DNA of 64,000 nucleotides, from positions 124,001 to 188,000 of the forward strand of contig NZ_BSOA01000049.1 of the NCBI RefSeq assembly GCF_030160275.1, read 5' to 3'. The notes below the pieces were generated by a model. The model had not been told where the DNA came from, made no database searches, and saw nothing but the letters and a program-made list of their open reading frames with translations. Origin of the DNA: Dyella flagellata (GTDB lineage Bacteria; Pseudomonadota; Gammaproteobacteria; Xanthomonadales; Rhodanobacteraceae). The position numbers were made by a program, and so were the translations under genes. Below are positions 28,283 to 37,191 of this stretch, piece by piece; positions within the stretch are counted from its first letter, which is position 1, and each line of letters starts with the position of its first letter.

Positions 28283-29602
28283 ATGAGCCAAGCTCTCGCG
28301 CCCCTGTATGCCCAACACATCATCAGCTTGCGCCAGCGCGCGGACAAGGCGCTGACGCTCGGCGGCTTCGACCATCTGCTGATTGCCGCCAGCATGCCGC
28401 TCAGAAAATTCCTCGACGACCAGGACTATGTCTTTGTCGCCAACCCGCATTTCCGCCATTGGCTGCCGCTGACCGATGCGCCAGGCAGTTGGGTGGTGTA
28501 CACGCCGGGCGGCAAGCCGAAGCTGATCTTCGTGCAGCCACACGACTACTGGCACGTAGTGCCAGCAGCGCCTAGCGGCTATTGGGTGGACCAGTTCGAT
28601 ATCACCACCGTGCGCACTAACGCCGAAGCGGTGGCGCTGCTTCCTCAGGGCAGGCGCGCGGTGATCGCACCGGAATGCCCGAGCATCGAAGGCGTGGAGG
28701 CCAATAATCCGCCCGCCGTGGTCAATTACCTGCACTGGCATCGCAGCTACAAGACGCCGTACGAGCTGGAGCTGATGCGCGAAGCCAACCGCATCGGCGC
28801 ACGCGCGCATCGCGCGGCAGAACAAGCCTTCCGCGCAGGCGAAAGCGAATTCGGCATCCAGCTGGCCTACCTCGCCGCGGCCGGCCAGACCGAGGCGGAA
28901 TTGCCCTATTCGAACATCGTGTGCCTCAACGAACACGGCGCCGTGCTCCATTACACCCATTTCGACCGCACGCCGCCGCAACAGCATCGTTCGTTTCTGA
29001 TCGATGCCGGCGCCAGCAAGTCCGGCTACGCCAGCGATATCACGCGCACGCATGCCTCCGCCGGCCACCAGGAATTCCAAGCCCTGATCGACAGCGTCGA
29101 GCGCGCCCAGCAGGGTTTCGCGGCCAAGGTGCAAGCGGGCCAGAGCTACTCGGAACTGCACATCCATGCGCACCACACGCTGGCCGAGGTGCTGCGCGAA
29201 CATGGTCTGATCCGCATGAGTGCGGAGAGCGCCGTGCAATCCGGGGTAAGTTCCGCATTCTTCCCACACGGCCTTGGCCATCCCATCGGCTTGCAGGTGC
29301 ATGACGTCGCCGGCTTCCAGGTGGATGAAAGCGGCGGTTTCATTGCGCGGCCGGAAGGCCATCCCTACTTGCGCATGACACGCGTACTGGAGCCGGGCAT
29401 GGTGGTCACCATCGAACCTGGCCTGTACTTCATCGACATGCTGCTGGAATCATTGCGCGCCCAGCCGGTTTCAAACGATATCGACTGGAACAAGGTGGCA
29501 GCGTTGCGCCCCTATGGCGGTATTCGCATCGAAGACGATGTGGCGTGCACGGACGGCGCCCCGGAAAACCTTACTCGCAATGCATTCGCAGCGCTGAGCT
29601 GA
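28283..29602 (+). CDS. pepQ: Xaa-Pro dipeptidase PepQ
   Basis: M24 metallopeptidase cleaving X-Pro dipeptides. 439 aa from ATG 28283 (MSQALAPLYAQHI). An N-terminal prolidase domain precedes a pita-bread domain whose dinuclear metal ligands are visible: IDAGASKSGYASDITRTHA (two Asp), FFPHGLGHPIGLQVHD (His), TIEPGLYF (Glu) and IRIEDDV (Glu). A second M24 enzyme, pepP, lies at 37-38.5 kb. Confidence 0.95.
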   Translation: MSQALAPLYAQHIISLRQRADKALTLGGFDHLLIAASMPLRKFLDDQDYVFVANPHFRHWLPLTDAPGSWVVYTPGGKPKLIFVQPHDYWHVVPAAPSGYWVDQFDITTVRTNAEAVALLPQGRRAVIAPECPSIEGVEANNPPAVVNYLHWHRSYKTPYELELMREANRIGARAHRAAEQAFRAGESEFGIQLAYLAAAGQTEAELPYSNIVCLNEHGAVLHYTHFDRTPPQQHRSFLIDAGASKSGYASDITRTHASAGHQEFQALIDSVERAQQGFAAKVQAGQSYSELHIHAHHTLAEVLREHGLIRMSAESAVQSGVSSAFFPHGLGHPIGLQVHDVAGFQVDESGGFIARPEGHPYLRMTRVLEPGMVVTIEPGLYFIDMLLESLRAQPVSNDIDWNKVAALRPYGGIRIEDDVACTDGAPENLTRNAFAALS

Positions 29603-29615
29603 GCTAAGAGCCGCA

Positions 29616-29640
29616 TAGGCTGGGATTTCATCCCAGCCTA
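29616..29640. repeat. REP-like palindrome, copy 2
   Basis: TAGGCTGGGAT and its complement ATCCCAGCCTA around a TTC loop, just after pepQ. Same family as the copy at 10153. Confidence 0.8.
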
Positions 29641-29770
29641 CTGAAACTAGATCCCGCGTGCCCATTCCCCGAGGCTTGAGAACGCCGCTGCGGCGAGATA
29701 GCGCACGACGCCAGCCAACAAACGGCGCTATGCTTGACGCCGATGTCATAGCTGGTAGCAAGCCTGCATC

Positions 29771-29989
29771 ATGCACATGCCGCCGCAACGCATCCACCCT
29801 GCTTCGCCGCGCAATCCGCTGCGCCGGCTGAGTGCCGAACTCGTTCTCATCGTCATCGCCAAACTGGTACTGCTCTCGCTGCTTGGCTGGTACGTGTCTA
29901 CGCATTATCCGCACGCAGATACCCGCCCCGCCGCGGTCGAGCGGCTGCTCGCCCCTGCTGCGCACACCCCATCGGAAGCCAAGCCATGA
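29771..29989 (+). CDS. cydP: CydP, small accessory subunit of cytochrome bd oxidase
   Basis: 72-aa membrane protein: a basic N-terminus, one hydrophobic helix (about 24-42, LVLIVIAKLVLLSLLGWYV) and a soluble tail. The RRLSAELVLIVIAKLVLL pattern and position directly ahead of cydA fit the CydP family of putative cytochrome oxidase small subunits found in beta- and gammaproteobacteria. Its stop overlaps the cydA start (ATGA). Assignment rests on recalled family pattern and context. Confidence 0.75.
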   Translation: MHMPPQRIHPASPRNPLRRLSAELVLIVIAKLVLLSLLGWYVSTHYPHADTRPAAVERLLAPAAHTPSEAKP

Positions 29990-31560
29990 TGATCGATCCG
30001 GACGTCGTCACCCTCTCGCGCCTGCAGTTCGCGCTTACGGCGCTGTATCACTTCCTGTTCGTGCCGCTCACGCTGGGCCTGGTGTGGATCCTGGCAATCA
30101 TGGAAAGCGTCTACGTGATGACCGGCCGCGAAGTGTGGAAGCGCATGGTGCAGTTCTGGGGCGTGCTGTTCGGCATCAACTTCGCCATGGGCGTCGCCAC
30201 CGGCGTCACCATGGAATTTCAGTTCGGCATGAACTGGGCTTATTACTCGCACTATGTAGGCGATGTTTTCGGTACTCCGCTGGCCATCGAAGGCTTGATG
30301 GCGTTCTTCCTGGAGGGCACGCTGGTCGGCTTGTTCTTCATGGGATGGAAGCGTCTATCGCGTCTGGGCCACCTGCTGGTGACGTGGTTTCTTGCACTGG
30401 GCACCAACCTCTCGGCGTTGTGGATACTGATCGCCAATGCATGGATGCAGAATCCGGTCGGCGCCCAGTTCAATCCGCAGACGATGCGCATGGAAGTCAC
30501 CCACTTTGCCGACGTGCTGTTCAATCCGGTAGCCCAGGCGAAATTCGTGCACACCGTGAGCGCAGGGTATGTGATCGGCTCCATGTTCGTGCTGTCGATC
30601 AGCGCCTGGTACCTGCTGCGCGGACGCAATGTGGATTTCGCGCGTCGCTCCATGACGGTTGCTGCAAGCTTCGGCCTTGCCGCGGCGCTGTCCGTGGTGG
30701 TGCTGGGCGACGAGTCCGGCTACGCCGTCTCCGAAAACCAGAAGATGAAGATGGCGGCGATCGAGGCCATGTGGGAAACCGAGCCGCCGCCGGCTTCGTT
30801 CACCCTGTTCGGCGTACCCGATGTGCCCAACCGCACCACCCATTACGCCGTGCACATCCCCTGGCTCATGGGCTTGATCGGCACGCGTTCGCTGGACAAG
30901 CCCATCCTCGGCATCAACAACCTGGTGGAAGATACCAAGGGCAAGATCGGCAACGGAATCCAGGCTTACGATGCCATGCTGACGCTGCGCAAGGATCCCA
31001 ACGATGCCGCGGCAAAATCCACCCTGGCGCAATTCGATCGGGATATGGGCTATGCCCTGCTGCTCAAGCGCTACGTTGCCGACCCGCGCCGGGCGACTTC
31101 CAGCGACATCGACAAGGCGGCCGAATCCACCATTCCCAACGTACCGGTGCTGTTCTGGGCGTTCCGCATCATGGTCGCCTGCGGCTTCTATTTCATTGCG
31201 CTGTTCGCGTGCTCATTCTGGCTGGCCAGCAAGCGGCGGCTCGACAGCTACCGCTGGTATCTGAGACTGGCGCTGTATAGCCTGCCGCTACCGTGGCTGT
31301 CCACCGAACTTGGCTGGATCGTGGCCGAATACGGTCGGCAGCCATGGGCGATCGAAGGCATTCTGCCGACGGCCCTGGGTGTGTCCTCGGTATCGGCCGG
31401 ACAAGTATGGACTTCACTGGGTGGCTTTGTTTTGTTCTACACCCTGCTCGCGATCGTCGATGTCATGCTGATGCTGAAGTACGCGCGCAAGGGACCGGAC
31501 GAACTCGGCATCTGGCCGGCCGCGGCGGCACCGCTTGAAAGCACGGTAAGCGCGCACTAA
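29986..31560 (+). CDS. cydA: Cytochrome bd ubiquinol oxidase subunit I
   Basis: Carries hemes b558, b595 and d, oxidises quinol and reduces oxygen with high affinity at the inner membrane. 524 aa with about nine transmembrane helices. Visible features: N-terminal SRLQFALTALYHFLFVPLTLGL (His of heme b595/d), the quinol-binding Q-loop with GVPDVPNRTTHY, and the GRQPW motif in EYGRQPWAIEGILPT. Second gene of cydP-A-B-X. Confidence 0.98.
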   Translation: MMIDPDVVTLSRLQFALTALYHFLFVPLTLGLVWILAIMESVYVMTGREVWKRMVQFWGVLFGINFAMGVATGVTMEFQFGMNWAYYSHYVGDVFGTPLAIEGLMAFFLEGTLVGLFFMGWKRLSRLGHLLVTWFLALGTNLSALWILIANAWMQNPVGAQFNPQTMRMEVTHFADVLFNPVAQAKFVHTVSAGYVIGSMFVLSISAWYLLRGRNVDFARRSMTVAASFGLAAALSVVVLGDESGYAVSENQKMKMAAIEAMWETEPPPASFTLFGVPDVPNRTTHYAVHIPWLMGLIGTRSLDKPILGINNLVEDTKGKIGNGIQAYDAMLTLRKDPNDAAAKSTLAQFDRDMGYALLLKRYVADPRRATSSDIDKAAESTIPNVPVLFWAFRIMVACGFYFIALFACSFWLASKRRLDSYRWYLRLALYSLPLPWLSTELGWIVAEYGRQPWAIEGILPTALGVSSVSAGQVWTSLGGFVLFYTLLAIVDVMLMLKYARKGPDELGIWPAAAAPLESTVSAH

Positions 31561-31571
31561 GGAGAACGCTT

Positions 31572-32702
31572 GTGTTCGATATGACGAGCTTGCGGGTGAT
31601 CTGGTGGGTACTGCTCGGTGCCTTGCTGATCGGTTTTGCGCTCATGGACGGCTTCGATTTCGGTGTCGCCGCCTTGCTACGCGTGCTGGGTCGCAACGAG
31701 CACGAACGGCACGTACTGCTTCAGACCATCGAACCGACCTGGGAAGGCAACCAGGTATGGTTCATTGTCGGCGGCGGCGCCATTTTCGCCGCGTGGCCGA
31801 TTCTGTATGCCACGGCATTTTCAGGCTTGTATTTGGCGCTCGCGCTGGTGCTGCTCGCCTTCATACTGCGGCCGGTAGGTTTCAATTTTCGCGGCAAGGT
31901 GCACGATGCACGCTGGCGCGCAGTATGGGATGGCGCGCTGATCTTTTCCGGCTTCGTGGTGATGCTGATCACCGGCGTCGCCTTTGGCAACCTGTTCCTG
32001 GGCCTGCCGTTTCGCTTCGATGACGATCTATACATGAGCTGGCAGGGCGGCTTCTTCGACCTGCTGCATCCCTTCGCCCTGCTCGCCGGCCTGGTAAGCA
32101 TCGCCATGCTGCTCACGCACGGCGCTTGCTGGGTGGCATATCGTGCCGACCACACCATCGCGGAACGCGCTGCAAGGATCGCTCGCTGGATGGCGTTGAC
32201 CTATGCCATCACTTTCGTCGGCGCCGGCATCTGGCTGGGTTACGGCATTCCCGGCTTCACTGTCATCGGCCCGGTCGTGACCGACGGCGTATCCAATCCG
32301 CTGCTCAAGCATGTAACCGTAGGCAGCAGCTGGTTTACCAGCTACATGCTGCACCCTTGGTTCTGGGCAGCGCCGATGGTGGGCATTCTCGGTGCGATCG
32401 GCGTGCAGTGGACGGTAGGCAAGCTGAACCTGCTGGGATTCCTGTGCAGCAGCCTGATGGTCTCCGGCACCATCCTTGCCGCCGGCTTCTCACTGTTTCC
32501 CTTTCTGTTGCCGTCCAGGCTCGACCCAGGTTCCAGCCTCACTATCTGGGATGCCTCATCCAGCCATGGCACCCTGATGCTGATGCTCGCGGCGGCGGTG
32601 ATATTCCTTCCCATCATCATCGTTTACACCAGCTGGGTCTATCGCGTGATGCGTGGGCGCGTACTGTTGGAAGACGTAAAGCATTCGCATAACGGTTACT
32701 GA
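31572..32702 (+). CDS. cydB: Cytochrome bd ubiquinol oxidase subunit II
   Basis: Membrane partner of CydA. 376 aa, about eight to nine helices. It starts MFDMTSLRVIWWVLLGALLIGFALMDGFDFGVAALL with the conserved GFDFGV, then WEGNQVWFIVGGGAIFAAWP and RPVGFNFRGK. It lies 11 nt after cydA with GGAG upstream. Confidence 0.97.
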   Translation: MFDMTSLRVIWWVLLGALLIGFALMDGFDFGVAALLRVLGRNEHERHVLLQTIEPTWEGNQVWFIVGGGAIFAAWPILYATAFSGLYLALALVLLAFILRPVGFNFRGKVHDARWRAVWDGALIFSGFVVMLITGVAFGNLFLGLPFRFDDDLYMSWQGGFFDLLHPFALLAGLVSIAMLLTHGACWVAYRADHTIAERAARIARWMALTYAITFVGAGIWLGYGIPGFTVIGPVVTDGVSNPLLKHVTVGSSWFTSYMLHPWFWAAPMVGILGAIGVQWTVGKLNLLGFLCSSLMVSGTILAAGFSLFPFLLPSRLDPGSSLTIWDASSSHGTLMLMLAAAVIFLPIIIVYTSWVYRVMRGRVLLEDVKHSHNGY

Positions 32703-32712
32703 GGAGCCAACA

Positions 32713-32838
32713 ATGTGGTATTTCACCTGGGTACTGGGACTGGGCCTGGCCTGCGCCTTCGCCGTGTTGAATGCGATGTGGTACGAAGTGCATGCGACGG
32801 ATGAGGCGCATCGGAGGAAAGAGCAGTTGCCGCCGTAA
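32713..32838 (+). CDS. cydX: CydX, small subunit of cytochrome bd oxidase
   Basis: 41-aa single-helix protein starting MWYFTWVLGLGLACAFAVLN, the typical CydX pattern (MWYF.W.LG...A), followed by MWYE and a charged tail. It begins 10 nt after cydB with GAGGAG before the ATG. In E. coli CydX is needed for stability and activity of the bd-I oxidase (family knowledge). Confidence 0.92.
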   Translation: MWYFTWVLGLGLACAFAVLNAMWYEVHATDEAHRRKEQLPP

Positions 32839-32880
32839 GCCTAGTTTCGTCACATACTAAAAATGCGGACCTTGCCCCAT

Positions 32881-32908
32881 CGTCATTCCGGCGGAGGCCG
32901 GAATGACG
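32881..32908. repeat. Short palindromic repeat CGTCATTCCGGC..GCCGGAATGACG
   Basis: Perfect 12-bp arms with a 4-nt loop in the convergent gap between cydX and the hydrolase gene; a generic extragenic palindrome. Part of the same sequence (one arm) recurs at about 37145. Confidence 0.7.
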
Positions 32909-32951
32909 ATAAGGTCTATTGGGGGTGTATCGGAACTGGGCTAGATACTCA

Positions 32952-33920
32952 TCAGGCGGCAATCCCCCAGAGCTTCTTCGCCTCCTCGGCAATCACGTCC
33001 GGCCGCTCCTCCGGATAAAACAGCTTCGCATTTTGCAATCGCCGTACGCCGCGCGAATTGCCCATCGTCTTGTCCAGATACTCGGCTCCGGCGAGCGAAA
33101 AGATCGTGTCGTCCACACCCCACACGATGCGTGTAGGAACCTTGCAGCGACGCAGCGCAGGACCGATATCCTGCAGCGGGTTGTGCTCCAGAGCGATCGC
33201 GTAGGCATGCACCAGCGCTTTGCGGCGCGGCGAGCTCACCAGCGGCGCAAAGTAGCAGTCGATGGCTTCATCCGTAGGATCAGCCGGATTGGCGAAACAC
33301 ATGCCGCCGATACCTTGCGGCGAACGCGCCAATCGCTTGTCCGCCAGCCAGGGTGCAAGCCATTGATCCACGAACTTACCCTCATGCGACAGCTTGATCA
33401 CTGGCTGCATGGCTGCCGGTGGACTTTCGTGTTCCGTATCGCAATTGGTGAGCAGCAGGCTGCGGACTCGTTCGGGGTGCCGCGTTACGAACAGCTGGGC
33501 GACAGCGCCGCCACTGTCGCTTCCAACCAAGTCCACCGCGGTAATACCGAGCGAGTCCAGCAGTGTTATCAGCATGGCAACTTGCGCGTCGGGCGCCACG
33601 CTCTGTCCCTCGGCCACCTCGGTATAGCCTAGGCCCATGAAATCCGGAGCGATGCAGCGGCGGTAAGGCGAAAGGCGATCCAGCGCGCCACGCCACTGGA
33701 AGCTGTTCAACGGAAATCCATGCAGGAACAGCGCGGCTTCACCCGTGCCACGGTCCATGTAGGCAATGCGGCCAAACGATGTCTGCAGGAACCTCCGGCT
33801 GGCGTGGAAGCGCTTTTCATCCGTGACCTGGCTGCTTGCCCGGCTACGAGGTGCGTAGGCAGCTAGCACGCCCGAAGCGATCAGACCGGCACTGAGTTGC
33901 AAGAAGGCTCTGCGTTGCAT
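32952..33920 (-). CDS. Alpha/beta hydrolase with Tat-type signal and Asp-type nucleophile elbow
   Basis: 322 aa from ATG 33920. The N-terminus MQRRAFLQLSAGLIASGVLAAYA resembles a twin-arginine signal, suggesting export. Oxyanion region LFLHGFPLNSFQW, nucleophile elbow VGSDSGGAVAQ with Asp at the nucleophile position, as in haloalkane dehalogenases and epoxide hydrolases, and acid-residue region GVDDTIF. The usual C-terminal catalytic His is not evident: the matching segment reads NAKLFYPEERPDVIAEEA. Divergently transcribed from an XRE/MmyB-type regulator; the palindrome between them is a likely operator. Substrate unknown. Confidence 0.85.
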   Translation of the reverse strand: MQRRAFLQLSAGLIASGVLAAYAPRSRASSQVTDEKRFHASRRFLQTSFGRIAYMDRGTGEAALFLHGFPLNSFQWRGALDRLSPYRRCIAPDFMGLGYTEVAEGQSVAPDAQVAMLITLLDSLGITAVDLVGSDSGGAVAQLFVTRHPERVRSLLLTNCDTEHESPPAAMQPVIKLSHEGKFVDQWLAPWLADKRLARSPQGIGGMCFANPADPTDEAIDCYFAPLVSSPRRKALVHAYAIALEHNPLQDIGPALRRCKVPTRIVWGVDDTIFSLAGAEYLDKTMGNSRGVRRLQNAKLFYPEERPDVIAEEAKKLWGIAA

Positions 33921-33988
33921 GTCATGTTCCCGCGGTGATTGGATGGCGACATGATTTGCTCCCCAGTGCAGTCGATCAATGACGCGTA

Positions 33989-34020
33989 AGGTCATGTCCG
34001 CATGACCTGAGAGGTCATGG
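33989..34020. promoter_or_regulatory. Candidate operator between hydrolase and XRE regulator genes
   Basis: AGGTCATG-TCCG-CATGACCT (33989-34008) is a perfect 8-bp inverted repeat, followed 3 bp later by a third half-site AGGTCATGG (34012-34020). It lies 69 bp upstream of the hydrolase start and 56 bp upstream of the regulator start, a natural site for autoregulation and control of the hydrolase. Confidence 0.6.
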
Positions 34021-34075
34021 CTTTCCAGCATGGCGCGGTTTAGCATCCGGCTACATCCCCACCAGTGCCGCAGCT

Positions 34076-34915
34076 TTGGACGCCAAAACGATCAGCACCA
34101 ATGCTCCCCACATCGGCCATCTGTTACGCGAATGGCGCGCCAGCCGGCGGCTGAGCCAGCTGGACCTGGCGCTGGCAACGGACGTATCGGCACGCCACCT
34201 CAGCTGTGTGGAAACCGGCAAGGCGCAGCCCAGCCGCGAAATGGTGCTGCGCCTGGCGGACGCGCTGGACATGCCGCTGCGCGAATGCAACGCCTTGCTG
34301 ATGGCGGCGGGCTACGCACCGAAGTTTCCGGAAACCTCGCTAAGCACACCGGCCATGGCCCAGGTGCGTCGCGCCATCGAACTGATGCTCGAACAGCAGG
34401 AGCCCTACCCCGCCTTTTTGCTCAACCGCCATTGGGACATCCTGATGGCAAACCGCGCCGCCGCACGCGTGGCGAATTTCGTATTGCGCGGCGCCGCGAG
34501 CCCGCATGCGAACATGATCCGGCAGATCTTCGACCCCACTGATCTGCGCTCGGCTATCGTCAACTGGGAAGACGTGGCGGGTGATTTGATCCGACATCTG
34601 CACGACGTGGTTTCCGCCGCCCCCTCCGACAAGGTCGCACGCGACTTGCTGGACGAAGCGCTCGCCTATCCCGGGGTACCGATGCATTGGCGCATACGGG
34701 ACCTCGGCGCAGCACCTTCGCCACTGCTGACGACCATCTTTCGGGTGGACGATCAGCAGCTAAGCTTCTTTTCGGCCATCACCACGTTCGGCACGCCACG
34801 CGACGTGACGATTGAAGACTTGCATATCGAGTCATGCTTTCCGATGGACGAACAGACAGCAGTGTTTTGCCGCGAGCTGACGCAGCGCGATGACACTGCA
34901 CCCTCCACTGCATAG
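34076..34915 (+). CDS. XRE family transcriptional regulator with MmyB-like ligand domain
   Basis: 279 aa from TTG 34076; no in-frame ATG precedes the HTH and no clear Shine-Dalgarno is seen, so the start is uncertain. N-terminal HTH_XRE domain at about 12-68 (LLREWRASRRLSQLDLALATDVSARHLSCVETGKAQPSREMV). The C-terminal domain (about 95-270) matches the MmyB-type ligand-binding fold, with FLLNRHWDILMANRAAARV, DPTDLRSAIVNWEDVA and the typical DVTIEDLHIESCFPMDEQT. Members often bind small hydrophobic ligands and control a divergent enzyme gene (family knowledge). Confidence 0.88.
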   Translation: MDAKTISTNAPHIGHLLREWRASRRLSQLDLALATDVSARHLSCVETGKAQPSREMVLRLADALDMPLRECNALLMAAGYAPKFPETSLSTPAMAQVRRAIELMLEQQEPYPAFLLNRHWDILMANRAAARVANFVLRGAASPHANMIRQIFDPTDLRSAIVNWEDVAGDLIRHLHDVVSAAPSDKVARDLLDEALAYPGVPMHWRIRDLGAAPSPLLTTIFRVDDQQLSFFSAITTFGTPRDVTIEDLHIESCFPMDEQTAVFCRELTQRDDTAPSTA

Positions 34916-34947
34916 ATAGGGGAAGGCGCAGAGCTGCTCCCCGGCCC

Positions 34948-37020
34948 TCAAAGCCGCTGGTATTTCAGCCAGCGCGTCTGCCCTATCGCCGGATCGGTCA
35001 CGCTCGACTCACCTGTCTTCACGTGCCCCGCAAGGCGCTGCACAAACCCGGCTTCCGCATCGGCCCGCACGATCAGGTCGTACCAGCCGTAGCTGTCGCC
35101 CAAGAACCAATGCCTCTCAGCATGTTCGCCTGGCTTGAGCTGGTAGGTCAGGGCTTGGCCGTTATATAGGTTTTCAACGGTCACGTTGCAGAAGTCATGG
35201 CCTGCGTTGGCCAGGACGAGGATCAAGCCGCCTTGTTCGCGCTGAAAGCGGCATGCGACCTGCAGGCTGGTCTTGCGAGAGGTGCTGTCGCCCTTGAAGC
35301 TGCGCATGAAGCCATTGGGGCCATACACGTTCCATTCGTAAGCGCCTTGTGCAGCCAACGTGGCGGCAAGCGTTTTTCCCGCCTCGACGGTGTAGTAGCC
35401 AGGACTATCGGAAGCATGCGCGGAACGAACGTGGAAACAGGCGCCCGCGCGTCCTTCATTCTGGAAATCGATGTGCAGCGCCCCATCCCCGCAGCGACCG
35501 TTTGCGTGCAGGTCGTAAGGCAGCGCTCGCAAGGGCTTTACGCCCTGCTCCTGTGCCGGCAGCACCTGATTCGCAGGCGGCATTGGCGAATAATCGGGAT
35601 GGCGTAGATCATCCGGTGGCACATAGGCTTGGGTGCTCGGCAGCGCTGTTTGCGCGCGATCCGGCTTGGAGAAATCAAACGCCGAAGTCAGATCGCCGCA
35701 CACGGTACGGCGCCAGGGCGTGATGTTGGCTTCAGCTACGCCGAAGCGCTGTTCGATGAAACGGATGATCGAAGTGTGATCGAACACTTCCGAGCACACC
35801 CAGCCCCCCTTGCTCCAGGGCGACACCACGATCATCGGTACGCGCGGCCCGAGGCCATACGGTCCTGCCGGGTAATAGATGTTGCCAGGAAAGATTTCAT
35901 TGGCGATCGATACGGTGGATTGCCCTTGGCTATCCGAAGGCGGCACACAGGGTGGCACCATGTGATCGAAGAAGCCGTCGTTTTCATCATAGGTGATGAA
36001 CAACACGGTCTTGCTGAAGACGTCCGGGTTGCTGGTCAGCGCGTCCAGGACTTGCGAGACGTACCACGCGCCATAGTTGGCCGGCCAGTTGGGGTGCTCG
36101 GTGTACGCCTCCGGGGCAGCGATCCACGACACCTGAGGCAGCTTGTCGGCCAGCACGTCGCTGCGCAGTTGATCGAACAGCGAACCGCCGGCGGAAATAT
36201 TCGTGCCGGTCCTGGCGTCTTGGTAAAGCGGGCTGCCCGGCTGCGCATTGCGGTACTGGTTGAAATACAGCAGCGAATTGTCGCCGTAGTTGCCAATGTA
36301 AGCGTCGTTGGTCCAACCCCAGGAACCGGCAGTGTCCAGACCGGTGCCGGCGTCCTGGTAGATCCTCCAACTGATGCCCGCGTTCTGCAGGGCTTCCGGA
36401 TACGTCGACCAACCGTAGCCCGCCTCGGCGTTGTCGACCACCGGGCCACCACCCGCGCCGTCGTTGCCCACCCAGCCCGTCCACATGTAGTAGCGGTTCG
36501 GATCGGTCGGGCCCATCACCGAGCAGTGATAGGCATCGCAAATGGTGAACGCATCGGCGAGTGCGTAGTGGTAAGGAATGTCATCGCGCGTCAGATACGC
36601 CATGGTCGTGGTGCCTTTGCTCGGCACCCACTGATCGTACTGGCCGCCATTCCATGCCGCGTGCGTACTGGTCCAGTCGTGGGCGAGATCTTCGAGGAAT
36701 TGCAGCCCCAGATCCGGCGCGGTCGGATGAAACGGCAGCACGTAACTCGTGCCGTCAGGCTGATGCCAGACGGAGCTGCCGGTAGTGAGATTCACCGGCC
36801 GCGGATCGCCGAAGCCACGCACGCCCTTCAGCGAGCCGAAATAATGATCGAAGGAACGGTTTTCCTGCATCAGCACGACGATGTGCTCGACGTCTTCGAT
36901 CGTGCCGGTCCGTCGATGGGCCGGAATCTCCAAGGCGCGCGCGATGCTGGCCGGGAGCATCGAGGCCAGCGTGGTGCTGCCCAGCAGTTGCAGGAATCGG
37001 CGACGGCTCATCGAGGTCAT
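34948..37020 (-). CDS. Tat-exported phosphocholine-specific phospholipase C family protein
   Basis: Phosphoesterase of the acid phosphatase/PlcH-PlcN family; hydrolyses phospholipid headgroups outside the cytoplasm. 690 aa from ATG 37020, backed by AAGGAA 6 nt upstream. A Tat signal is clear: SRRRFLQLLGSTTLASMLPA. The catalytic domain has EHIVVLMQENRSFDHYFGSLKGVRGFGDPR, TICDAYHCSVMGPTDPNR and FITYDENDGFFDHM. Two C-terminal beta domains of the bacterial PLC type (DUF756-like) occupy about 480-680. Gene stands alone with converging neighbours. Possible virulence or phosphate-scavenging role is inference; no Pho box found. Confidence 0.92.
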   Translation of the reverse strand: MTSMSRRRFLQLLGSTTLASMLPASIARALEIPAHRRTGTIEDVEHIVVLMQENRSFDHYFGSLKGVRGFGDPRPVNLTTGSSVWHQPDGTSYVLPFHPTAPDLGLQFLEDLAHDWTSTHAAWNGGQYDQWVPSKGTTTMAYLTRDDIPYHYALADAFTICDAYHCSVMGPTDPNRYYMWTGWVGNDGAGGGPVVDNAEAGYGWSTYPEALQNAGISWRIYQDAGTGLDTAGSWGWTNDAYIGNYGDNSLLYFNQYRNAQPGSPLYQDARTGTNISAGGSLFDQLRSDVLADKLPQVSWIAAPEAYTEHPNWPANYGAWYVSQVLDALTSNPDVFSKTVLFITYDENDGFFDHMVPPCVPPSDSQGQSTVSIANEIFPGNIYYPAGPYGLGPRVPMIVVSPWSKGGWVCSEVFDHTSIIRFIEQRFGVAEANITPWRRTVCGDLTSAFDFSKPDRAQTALPSTQAYVPPDDLRHPDYSPMPPANQVLPAQEQGVKPLRALPYDLHANGRCGDGALHIDFQNEGRAGACFHVRSAHASDSPGYYTVEAGKTLAATLAAQGAYEWNVYGPNGFMRSFKGDSTSRKTSLQVACRFQREQGGLILVLANAGHDFCNVTVENLYNGQALTYQLKPGEHAERHWFLGDSYGWYDLIVRADAEAGFVQRLAGHVKTGESSVTDPAIGQTRWLKYQRL

Positions 37021-37191
37021 GCTGCGTTCCTTGTTTGCGCTTGGACGACGCTGCACGATGCTGCGTGGTCAAGGTTGCAAGCGTGCGACATTCGCTGGAC
37101 CGGCCTGGGAAGTTGGCATGCCATCACAGCTACATCTTGCCTTATCGTCATTCCGGTGAAAGGGCGGAACATTGCTGCACGAGTGCCGCAT

